NCBI GenBank assembly: GCA_900766895.1
Contig: CAAFXF010000096.1
Location: forward strand, 1-7,698
DNA: 7,698 bases
Direction of reading: 5' to 3'
Source: Clostridia bacterium
Lineage (GTDB): Bacteria > Bacillota > Clostridia > Oscillospirales > Acutalibacteraceae
Each line of letters begins with the position of its first letter. Position 1 is the first letter of the stretch. A program made the position numbers and the translations under genes. Below the pieces are notes generated by a model that saw nothing but the letters and a program-made list of their open reading frames with translations, did not search any database and was not told the DNA's origin. Below are positions 1 to 5,324 of this stretch, piece after piece.

Positions 1-163
1 CAACATATTTTTCAAACACATCCAAGTCATTATTCTTGAGGGAAGAAGATAGTGCTTCGTGATGCTTAGCAATAAGCGAAACTAACTTCTTCTCTTCATC
101 GGTAATATTTTTATCTTCATTCAGACGAATGTTACCATACCATAGTTCTTGTAGTATTGACAT
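1..163 (-). CDS. DUF6809-like small protein, N-terminal part (runs off the left edge)
   Basis: Reading leftwards from ATG at 163-161, 54 codons are open to the window edge. The protein begins MSILQELWYGNI and continues with a charged, probably helical segment (ITDEEKKLVSLIAKHHEAL). The opening ILQEL-YGNI followed by a short acidic/helical body matches what I recall of DUF6809, a family of roughly 80-130-residue cytoplasmic proteins of unknown function common in Firmicutes. A good ribosome binding site (AAGGGAG, read on the minus strand at about 171-177) lies 7 bases before the ATG, which supports the start. It lies 70 bases downstream of the LytTR regulator on the same strand and may be co-transcribed with it. 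The C-terminus is outside the window, so completeness is unknown. Family assignment is from memory of the motif and is moderately sure. Confidence 0.7.
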   Translation of the reverse strand, partial: MSILQELWYGNIRLNEDKNITDEEKKLVSLIAKHHEALSSSLKNNDLDVFEKYV

Positions 164-181
164 AAAATCACTCCCTTGCAG

Positions 182-199
182 TACCACAACATACCACAA
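182..199. repeat. Perfect 8-bp direct repeat, 10-bp period, ahead of the DUF6809-like gene
   Basis: TACCACAA occurs at 182-189 and again at 192-199 with two bases between, giving TTGTGGTA twice on the minus strand at exactly one helical turn. It sits in the 70-base gap between the regulator's stop codon and the small gene's ribosome binding site. The spacing suggests a same-face protein binding site, but no clear promoter accompanies it. It could also be chance or a small replication slippage product. Confidence 0.4.
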
Positions 200-233
200 G
201 AGAGTTTCAATGTCTAGATATTTTTTTATGGCG

Positions 234-1061
234 CTAATCGTCTGAATTTACATACCTGTTTGAAATTATTTCCGTAATTTTCGCCTTAATCTCTGAATAT
301 GTTTTAGGTGGAATGGGAACGGTTATGCCCGAAACAAGTTCAACCTCAAATCTACGCACTGCAACGATATACAATGTATTAACTATATAAGAACGGTGGA
401 TAGGATAAAACACATTTGTCAGCTCTTTAGAGAGCTTTCCGAGCGGTGTGTTGCAGGAAATTATACGGTCAACACACACTATCTCTGTTCGCTTTCGCTG
501 ACCTTGAACATATAAAATAGAGTTTGTATTTATAAAAATAGTTTGCTTTCCGCTTTTAATCGGTATTCGTTTGCTTGATGAACTATCTATAAGCAAACGG
601 CGTACAAATTGCATCGTGTTGATATTCGGTACATATCCGCCCGAGTTTTCATACTCGCTGTTTTCATTTTGTGTATAGGAATTATGCTGATGTATTAGCT
701 TGATTTCACCATCAATCAAGCGATAAACATATGAAAAACGGGTAGCAATTAAAAACGCTCCGTCAGAGGATTCAACTGTTATACCGCCGAAAACAAGTGC
801 ACAGTCGTCGCCTAAATCAACGGAATGGTATTCCTCCTGCACAACCTCAATCTTCCTGCCGGAATATACTCTAAAATGCTCTTTTATTGCATCTCCGCCA
901 AACAAGAGCGGTTCTCCTGTTCCTGTATATACACTTTCCGCGCATAGGTAGGAAAACCAAGGCTTTGGATCTCCGTCATAATAATCATTAAATATTTTCT
1001 TTGTTATCTCAGTTGCCTTGCTTGCAAGGCTTTTTTCTTTATCCAAATAATCACCAACCAT
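234..1061 (-). CDS. LytTR transcriptional regulator with N-terminal SnoaL/NTF2-like domain
   Basis: 275 residues. Residues about 14-128 read as a SnoaL/NTF2-like alpha+beta barrel (IFNDYYDGDPKPWFSYL, then VYTGTGEPLLFGGDAIKEHF, then alternating beta strands ending IKLIHQHNSY). Residues about 165-266 form a LytTR DNA-binding domain with the family's hallmark FYPIHRSYIVN at 218-228 and a preceding beta strand ILYVQG. There is no receiver domain, so it is a one-component regulator, presumably cytoplasmic and perhaps sensing a small ligand in the SnoaL-like pocket; that is inference. The C-terminal contact loop reads PIPPKTYSEIK rather than the more usual SR-Y form. It is divergent from the secreted-protein operon at 1246, and direct repeats with LytTR-type spacing lie in the shared intergenic region, so it is the obvious candidate regulator. 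No Shine-Dalgarno precedes the ATG and the promoter -10 lies only 12 bases upstream of it, suggesting a leaderless or near-leaderless message. TTG at codon 6 is an inferior alternative start. Confidence 0.9.
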   Translation of the reverse strand: MVGDYLDKEKSLASKATEITKKIFNDYYDGDPKPWFSYLCAESVYTGTGEPLLFGGDAIKEHFRVYSGRKIEVVQEEYHSVDLGDDCALVFGGITVESSDGAFLIATRFSYVYRLIDGEIKLIHQHNSYTQNENSEYENSGGYVPNINTMQFVRRLLIDSSSSKRIPIKSGKQTIFINTNSILYVQGQRKRTEIVCVDRIISCNTPLGKLSKELTNVFYPIHRSYIVNTLYIVAVRRFEVELVSGITVPIPPKTYSEIKAKITEIISNRYVNSDD

Positions 1062-1073
1062 TCTGTTTTTATT

Positions 1074-1102
1074 ATTATACCAAACAAAAGTTACAAATGC
1101 AA
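1074..1102 (-). promoter_or_regulatory. Sigma-A-type promoter for the LytTR regulator gene
   Basis: On the minus strand TTGCAT (1102-1097) is followed after 17 bases by a perfect TATAAT (1079-1074). Transcription would start near 1067, only about 6 bases before the ATG at 1061. The match is seen directly; activity is inferred. Confidence 0.7.
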
Positions 1103-1108
1103 TTAAAT

Positions 1109-1141
1109 TAAGTTATTCGTACCCAAAATAGTGTTATTGGT
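1109..1141. promoter_or_regulatory. Candidate LytTR operator: two half-sites 21 bp apart
   Basis: Two related sequences, AGTTATTCGT (1111-1120) and TGTTATTGGT (1132-1141), share 8 of 10 bases in the same orientation with start-to-start distance 21 bp. LytTR regulators such as AgrA and ComE bind pairs of about 9-bp direct repeats containing a GTT core, separated by about 12 bp. The left half-site TAAGTTATT (1109-1117) fits that published consensus at all but one position; the right one fits less well. The pair ends 10 bases before the -35 of the rightward promoter, a normal place for an activator, and lies upstream of the leftward promoter too. Binding is inference. Confidence 0.5.
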
Positions 1142-1151
1142 TCCATTTGTA

Positions 1152-1180
1152 TTGACATTATTTTGCTTAAACAATATAAT
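1152..1180 (+). promoter_or_regulatory. Perfect-consensus sigma-A promoter for the secreted-protein operon
   Basis: TTGACA (1152-1157), a 17-base spacer and TATAAT (1175-1180) match the sigma-A consensus at all twelve positions. Expected transcription start is near 1187, giving a leader of about 59 bases before the ATG at 1246. The leader is AT-rich and holds a small inverted repeat (TTCTT-G-AAGAA, 1219-1229). The next five genes are separated by 15 bases or less or overlap, and 25 bases precede the sixth, so this promoter probably serves all of them. So strong a core promoter suggests high expression, or that control is by repression. Confidence 0.85.
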
Positions 1181-1245
1181 GAAGATTAGATTATTATTTT
1201 AATTTTACAGAATATATGTTCTTGAAGAATAAAAGGAGAAATCTT

Positions 1246-1788
1246 ATGGAAAAAGATAACAATAAGCAAGGAGTAACCATATCAAAAAAATCTCTTGCGA
1301 TAATTATAATAGTTGTTTTATTTCTGATTGCAGGCGGTGTAGTTTTAGGACTTAATTGGAATAACTGGTTTGGCGATAAGCCTGTTGATACTCCTGCCGT
1401 TACTCAAAATCAGCTTGACATTGACCCCAATGCAGGCGATTGGAACGGTCAGCAGTTAGAGGATAAAGGCGGTGCCTCGGAGGGCATTAAAATCCCCGGC
1501 TATCCGTCAATAACAATTCCCAAGGATACAAAGGATGTAACGGTGGCACTCTTAAATCCCGAGGGCAACCCCTGTTATTTCAAATTTGAGCTTGTGCTTA
1601 AAGATACGGGCGAAACAATATATACCTCAAAGCTCGTTCCTCCGGGAAAGGCAATAACAAATATAACTCTCTCAAAGGCACTTGCCCAGGGCGAGTATGA
1701 AGCAACAATAAAAATTTCAACCTATTCACTAACCGACCAAAGTGCAATGAACGGCGCTAATGTGGAAACGGTTTTGATAGCGAAGTAG
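1246..1788 (+). CDS. Membrane-anchored extracellular beta-domain protein, function unknown
   Basis: 180 residues from ATG 1246, preceded by AGGAG at 1234-1238 with 7-base spacing. An in-frame ATG at 1216 has no ribosome binding site, so I use the later start. Residues 1-16 are polar and basic (SKKS), residues about 17-37 form one membrane helix (LAIIIIVVLFLIAGGVVLGL), 40-80 are a flexible acidic/Gly/Pro linker, and 85-180 alternate as beta strands (SITIPKDTKDVTVALLNPE, then FKFELVLKDTGETIYTS, then EYEATIKISTYSL), consistent with an extracellular immunoglobulin-like sandwich carried by an N-in signal anchor. Only one Cys (C110) is present, so no internal disulfide. I do not recognise a named family; similar small anchored proteins occur beside Clostridia surface-protein clusters. 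It is the first gene of the operon, 15 bases before the beta-helix gene, and could be an accessory for assembly or display of the secreted proteins. That role is inference. Confidence 0.75.
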   Translation: MEKDNNKQGVTISKKSLAIIIIVVLFLIAGGVVLGLNWNNWFGDKPVDTPAVTQNQLDIDPNAGDWNGQQLEDKGGASEGIKIPGYPSITIPKDTKDVTVALLNPEGNPCYFKFELVLKDTGETIYTSKLVPPGKAITNITLSKALAQGEYEATIKISTYSLTDQSAMNGANVETVLIAK

Positions 1789-1803
1789 GAGGCGAAACAC
1801 AAT

Positions 1804-4635
1804 ATGAAAAAAAGAAAAGCAAGAAAATGGCTTTCGCTGCTTTTATGCGCGGTTTTGGTCATCACGATGATGCCCATCACGGTATGGGCTGTCAGCGACC
1901 CGAATAATTACCTTTTCGATATTTCCGAGGGCGGTGTCACTATTGGGAGCGGCACAAATTCCGGCACCGTCAAGGTTACCTATGGTGCCGGGTCAGTAAA
2001 GGACAACATTGACCCCTCACAACCCATCACTGTTACCGGAACTACTACGACAAACAACATCACCGTGACCAATGGTATCAGCGTGATGCTGGTTCTGCAA
2101 GATCTTACGATTGATGTTTCAGGAAAAAATGCAACAGCCGCAGTTAACTTGGACAGTGCGGGTGCGTGTACCGTCCAACTGGCTGGGGAAAACACTTTGA
2201 AGGCTGGCAACGATCGACCGGGTATCTATGTGCCGAAAAACAATCAAGTTACTTTCACTGGAACCGGCAGTTTGGACGTGACGGGCGCAGCTTCCTGGCC
2301 CGGTATCGGACGGATGGGCAACGGAAATATTCTAATTGAGAGCGGGACCATCGTTTCCACAGGTGGCTCAAACGCCTCCGGTATAGGGGGAAGCTGGGGA
2401 TACGAAGGCGGCACCATTACTATTAACGGCGGCACTGTCACCGCTACCGGCGGCTATGATGCGGCGGGAATCGGCGGCGGAAGAACAGGAAATGGCGGAA
2501 CGATCACGATCAACGGCGGATCAGTAACCGCCAAAAGCGGCGGATGGGGAGCCGGAATTGGCGGTGGATACAGCGGTTCAGCAGGATATATCGTTATCAA
2601 TGACGGTACTGTAAATGCTAGCTGTACAGGAAATTACGGCTATGGCGCTGGAATCGGAAGCGGCGGGTATAATGAAGGCTCCAAAACCAATGACGGAACA
2701 ATTATTATTAATGGAGGATATATTACTGCCACCAACCAAAATGCTGCTGCCGGAATTGGCGGTGGAGTCAATTATACTGCCGGAACGGTGATAATTACCG
2801 GCGGTAACGTGGCGGCAGAAGGTGGTCGTGCGGGCATCGGCGGCGGACGAGACGGCTCCGACGACAGCTTCACCACCAACATCACCAATGAGGGCGGAAC
2901 AACAACCGATGGCAATGCGATAATTTATGCAAGCTCCATTTCTGACCAGAGCGGTAAGACAGGCGGAACGTGGAGCGGCGTGATTTTTGAGGGTGACGAG
3001 GGTCAGGTTTATGGCACTTCTGTTACTCCCGCTGAGGACTTTGAGATTCCCGGCGGTAAAACGCTGACAATCGCAAACGGTCAGACGCTGACAATTCCCG
3101 CCGGTGTAACATTAACCAACAATGGCACCATCATTATTGAAGAGGGCGGAACGCTCATCAACAACGGTACTATTATTAACAACGGTACAATTACAAATAA
3201 CGGCACCTACACAGGCAATGCACCTAAGTGTTCTGCGACTTATCTGGATGCAGACGGCACCGAAAAAACGGCCATATGTGATGCAATCCTCACTGCCGAT
3301 AATATCGGCGAATATACAACTATAAATTCCGGCTGGTATTTGATTAGAGGAACAATAACGGCAGGCAGTCGTATAAAAATCAGCGGCGATGTAAAGCTGA
3401 TTCTGGAGGACAACTGTACGCTCACCGCCAGCAAAGGCATAGGGGTTTCCCCCGGCAACAACCTCACCATCTACGGACAGTCTGCGGGTACCGGCACGCT
3501 GACCGCCACCGGCACGGAAGGCACCAACTTCGGCAGCGCAGGCATCGGCGGCACCGGCTCTGCTAATGGCGGTACCATCACCATCAACGGCGGCACCATC
3601 AATGCAACCGGAGGCACCAGCGGATACTACGGCGGCGCAGGAATCGGCGGTGGCGGTGGCTATAGCGGTGGCGACATCACCATCAATGGCGGCACCGTCC
3701 ATGCCACCGGCGGCACCTCCACCTTCAGTGGCGCGGGCATTGGCGGCGGCGGTCAGGGCTCCGGTGGCACCTTCTCTACAGACACAAACGGCAAAGCCGT
3801 CATCTTCGCCAGCTCCATTTCCGACCAGAGCGGCAAGACAGCCGGCACATGGAGCGGCGTTATTTTTAATGGTACAACCGGAAAGGTTTACGGAACAACC
3901 GTTAAGCCGTCAACGGATTTTGAAATTCCAAGCGACTATTCTCTTGATATACCGGAGGGTACAACCCTTAACGCCTCGGATATAAATGTTACAAATAACG
4001 GAACTATATATGTTAACGGCTCGTTTGTCGGCACGGCGGATAATATCTATTATCCTCTTACCGTTGTAAACGCAAGTGCAAACGGAGACCTTACTGATTA
4101 CAACAGCAAAACCTACGGCAAGGCAGGCGGCACCGTCACCTTGACCGGCACCGATGTCCCTGTGGGTCAGGCGGTGTCCGGCTGGACAGCTTCGGACAGC
4201 GCCGTGACTGTTGAAAACAACACATTTACCATGCCCGCCAAGGCTTTAACGATTACCGCACAGTATGTAAACGCACCCACCTATACGGTAACAATTCCTG
4301 CAACGGTGGAGCTTGGCGAGGAAATAACGATATCAGCCACAGGTGTTAATGTTGTAAGCGGCTCACAGTTAGAGGTTAAGCTATCGGGAACAAGCGAGGC
4401 TGATAATACCTTTAAGCTGAAAACAGACGAGGGTGCACAGCTTAGCTACGGCATTACAAAGGACAGCACTGCACTCACTATGGGCAGTACTGTTTTGACC
4501 GTCGCAGGCGGAACGTCAGATAACACCGGCACGGCAAATCTCAGCTTTGTTAAGCAAGGCAATGAAGCCTATGCCGGCACCTACAAAGGCACGGTAACCT
4601 TTACCGTTTCTATTGAGGAGGTGATTTCGCCGTGA
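1804..4635 (+). CDS. Secreted glycine-rich beta-helix surface protein with InlB-like repeat and shared C-terminal module
   Basis: 943 residues. ATG 1804 follows AGGAGG at 1787-1792, which overlaps the previous gene's stop codon. Residues 1-29 are a signal peptide (KKRKARK, hydrophobic core, cleavage near VWA|VS). Residues about 40-165 are beta-strand-rich. About 166-355 hold roughly seven repeats of the type AGIGGG...GGTITINGGTVTATGG, a parallel beta-helix with carbohydrate-binding or adhesin-like character. 370-397 carry ASSISDQSGK...TWSGVIF, followed by NNGT repeats. A second, shorter copy of this architecture occupies about 490-735, with three Gly-rich repeats and the same ASSISDQSGK block at 663-690. 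Residues 750-822 look like a bacterial InlB-B/Flg_new-type repeat (FTMPAKALTITAQY), and 824-943 are the module shared with the next three proteins. No LPXTG or WxL motif is visible. The stop overlaps the next gene's GTG start. Likely an extracellular adhesin or glycan-binding protein; the ligand is not deducible. Confidence 0.88.
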   Translation: MKKRKARKWLSLLLCAVLVITMMPITVWAVSDPNNYLFDISEGGVTIGSGTNSGTVKVTYGAGSVKDNIDPSQPITVTGTTTTNNITVTNGISVMLVLQDLTIDVSGKNATAAVNLDSAGACTVQLAGENTLKAGNDRPGIYVPKNNQVTFTGTGSLDVTGAASWPGIGRMGNGNILIESGTIVSTGGSNASGIGGSWGYEGGTITINGGTVTATGGYDAAGIGGGRTGNGGTITINGGSVTAKSGGWGAGIGGGYSGSAGYIVINDGTVNASCTGNYGYGAGIGSGGYNEGSKTNDGTIIINGGYITATNQNAAAGIGGGVNYTAGTVIITGGNVAAEGGRAGIGGGRDGSDDSFTTNITNEGGTTTDGNAIIYASSISDQSGKTGGTWSGVIFEGDEGQVYGTSVTPAEDFEIPGGKTLTIANGQTLTIPAGVTLTNNGTIIIEEGGTLINNGTIINNGTITNNGTYTGNAPKCSATYLDADGTEKTAICDAILTADNIGEYTTINSGWYLIRGTITAGSRIKISGDVKLILEDNCTLTASKGIGVSPGNNLTIYGQSAGTGTLTATGTEGTNFGSAGIGGTGSANGGTITINGGTINATGGTSGYYGGAGIGGGGGYSGGDITINGGTVHATGGTSTFSGAGIGGGGQGSGGTFSTDTNGKAVIFASSISDQSGKTAGTWSGVIFNGTTGKVYGTTVKPSTDFEIPSDYSLDIPEGTTLNASDINVTNNGTIYVNGSFVGTADNIYYPLTVVNASANGDLTDYNSKTYGKAGGTVTLTGTDVPVGQAVSGWTASDSAVTVENNTFTMPAKALTITAQYVNAPTYTVTIPATVELGEEITISATGVNVVSGSQLEVKLSGTSEADNTFKLKTDEGAQLSYGITKDSTALTMGSTVLTVAGGTSDNTGTANLSFVKQGNEAYAGTYKGTVTFTVSIEEVISP
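2299..2868 (+). repeat. First array of beta-helix coding repeats (about seven units)
   Basis: Units of about 27-33 codons each contain a GIG(G/S)G turn followed by a strand of the form G-I-x-I-N-G-G-x-V-x-A. They are degenerate at DNA level but recognisable, for example ACCATTACTATTAACGGCGG near 2413 and ACGATCACGATCAACGGCGG near 2500. Codon use changes between units, so the array is old or built from diverged pieces. Confidence 0.8.
2911..2994 (+). repeat. Internal duplication, copy 1 (ASSISDQSGK block)
   Basis: Encodes residues 370-397 of the beta-helix protein. It is closely matched by 3790-3873 (residues 663-690). Both copies end a Gly-rich helix array and lead into EDFEIP or TDFEIP, so a whole helix-plus-cap block appears to have been duplicated within the gene. 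Confidence 0.8.
3538..3780 (+). repeat. Second array of beta-helix coding repeats (three units)
   Basis: Residues about 579-659 contain three AGIGG units of about 30 residues with intervening GGTITINGGT and GGDITINGGT strands. The DNA is visibly more GC-rich than the flanking operon, with a strong preference for C-ending codons (ACC, ATC, GGC). Confidence 0.8.
3790..3873 (+). repeat. Internal duplication, copy 2 (ASSISDQSGK block)
   Basis: Partner of 2911-2994. The shared DNA includes AGCTCCATTTC followed by GACCAGAGCGG with only third-position changes, while downstream sequence drifts apart (VYGTTVKP here, VYGTSVTP in copy 1). Confidence 0.8.
4273..4635 (+). repeat. Shared C-terminal module, copy 1 (most diverged at its 5' end)
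   Basis: Encodes residues 824-943 of the beta-helix protein, starting APTYTVTIPATVELG. The first two thirds differ from the other three copies at many positions, yet the last part (4528-4604) is almost identical to 5220-5296. The terminal residues SIEEVISP extend two residues past the equivalent stop of copy 3, because TCG stands where copy 3 has TAG. Confidence 0.9.
4617..4625 (+). promoter_or_regulatory. Nine-base Shine-Dalgarno inside the upstream coding region, sets the GTG start at 4632
   Basis: GGAGGTGAT is a full anti-SD match lying 6 bases before GTG 4632. It also encodes part of the upstream protein's EEVI tail. The upstream TGA (4633-4635) overlaps the GTG, so translation is probably coupled. 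Confidence 0.85.
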
Positions 4636-5318
4636 ATAAACGAAAAATAACAAAAGTATTTGCATTTATGCTTACGCTCGTGTTAATGCTTTCATCAACA
4701 TTCAGTGCGTATGCAATGCAGATATTCTTAAAAATGCCTGAAAGCACTACTGTCACAATTGATGTTGAACCCACAGACAGAATTGAAGATGTGAAGGCAA
4801 ATATTTACGATAAAACCGGAATATTCCCCGAACAGCAAATTCTGTTTTTTAGAGGAGCACAGCTTGAAGACGGTAATACATTATCGGATTACAACATTCA
4901 AAAGGAATCAACCTTGAATTTAGTTGTCAATAATGATGTCAAAGTACTAACGATTGAATTTGTTTCGGCACCAACCTATACCGTTACAATTCCTGCCACC
5001 GTTGAATTAGGCGGTACGGCAGAGATAAAAGCGGAAAATGTTGTTGTTGAAAAGGGCAGTCAGGTTGAGGTTAAGCTAACCAACACAAGCGAGGACGACA
5101 ACTCCTTTAAGCTAAAATCAAATGAGGGTGCCGAGCTTGCTTATACTGTAAATAACGGAACAAATGATATAAGCGTGGGAGATACTGTTTTGGCAGTAAA
5201 TCCCGATAATTCGGACACAGGCACGGCAAATCTCAGCTTTGTTAAGCAAGGCAGTGAAGCCTACGCCGGCACCTACAAAGGCACGGTAACCTTTACAATC
5301 TCCGTAGAAAGAGGATAG
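4632..5318 (+). CDS. Secreted ubiquitin-like protein fused to the shared C-terminal module
   Basis: 228 residues, GTG start overlapping the previous stop, with a perfect ribosome binding site. Residues 1-28 are a signal peptide (KRK, hydrophobic core, AYA). Predicted cleavage leaves MQIF, the exact N-terminus of ubiquitin. Residues 29-98 align to eukaryotic ubiquitin 1-70 without gaps, about 47 of 70 identical by hand count, including DVKANIYDK-like, FPEQQ and TLSDYNIQKESTL. In ubiquitin numbering K6, K27, K33 and K63 are kept; K11, K29 and K48 are lost (T, N, A); patch residues are L8P, I44F and V70 unchanged; R42 is I. The LRLRGG tail is replaced by a linker (NNDVKVLTIEFVS), so E1-type conjugation is not expected. 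Residues 113-228 are the shared module. The resemblance far exceeds the distant YukD/ThiS-type bacterial beta-grasp folds. The known precedent is the secreted ubiquitin homologue of Bacteroides fragilis. Role as a host ubiquitin mimic or decoy is inference. Codon use is AT-rich like its neighbours. Confidence 0.93.
   Translation: MNKRKITKVFAFMLTLVLMLSSTFSAYAMQIFLKMPESTTVTIDVEPTDRIEDVKANIYDKTGIFPEQQILFFRGAQLEDGNTLSDYNIQKESTLNLVVNNDVKVLTIEFVSAPTYTVTIPATVELGGTAEIKAENVVVEKGSQVEVKLTNTSEDDNSFKLKSNEGAELAYTVNNGTNDISVGDTVLAVNPDNSDTGTANLSFVKQGSEAYAGTYKGTVTFTISVERG
4716..4931 (+). other. Ubiquitin-like domain coding segment
   Basis: Encodes residues 29-100 of the secreted protein: MQIF at the mature N-terminus through STLNLVVN. 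The best-conserved stretch is ubiquitin positions 49-67, where only position 54 (R to N) differs. Confidence 0.93.
4968..5318 (+). repeat. Shared C-terminal module, copy 2 (behind ubiquitin-like domain)
   Basis: 116 codons, close to copies 3 and 4 through most of its length but nearly identical to copy 1 near the 3' end (5220-5296, 2 differences in 77 bases). Ends TISVERG instead of TVSIEEVI. Confidence 0.92.
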
Positions 5319-5324
5319 ATAATT

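Noticed and set aside
164..233. Rho-independent terminator after the regulator gene
   Set aside because: An A/T run exists near 220-228, but no stable GC-rich hairpin precedes it in either direction.
1216..1245. Upstream in-frame ATG at 1216 for the membrane-anchored protein
   Set aside because: No ribosome binding site precedes it, and it would place the strong AGGAG at 1234-1238 inside the gene. ATG 1246 has the correct spacing.
2299..2868. CRISPR array or tandem satellite
   Set aside because: The periodicity follows codons of a glycine-rich beta-helix, units vary in length and sequence, and there are no identical repeats with unique spacers.
3112..3702. Long minus-strand open frame opposite the beta-helix gene
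   Set aside because: It is an Ala/Gly-rich antisense shadow of GC-rich Gly/Thr repeats, with no ribosome binding site or recognisable domain.
3566..3985. Plus-strand open frame in another phase, Ala/Pro/Ser-rich
   Set aside because: Frame-shifted shadow of GGC/ACC repeat codons in the real gene; low-complexity composition and no start signal.
4716..4931. Eukaryotic contamination or chimeric assembly as the source of the ubiquitin segment
   Set aside because: It is in frame between a bacterial signal peptide and the locally repeated module, has no intron, has AT-rich codon use like its neighbours, and has many substitutions including tail loss. An assembly join would not produce this.
4716..4931. 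YukD/ESAT-6 (type VII) ubiquitin-like protein
   Set aside because: Those share only the fold with ubiquitin; here sequence identity is far higher, the protein has a Sec-type signal peptide, and no type VII genes are nearby.
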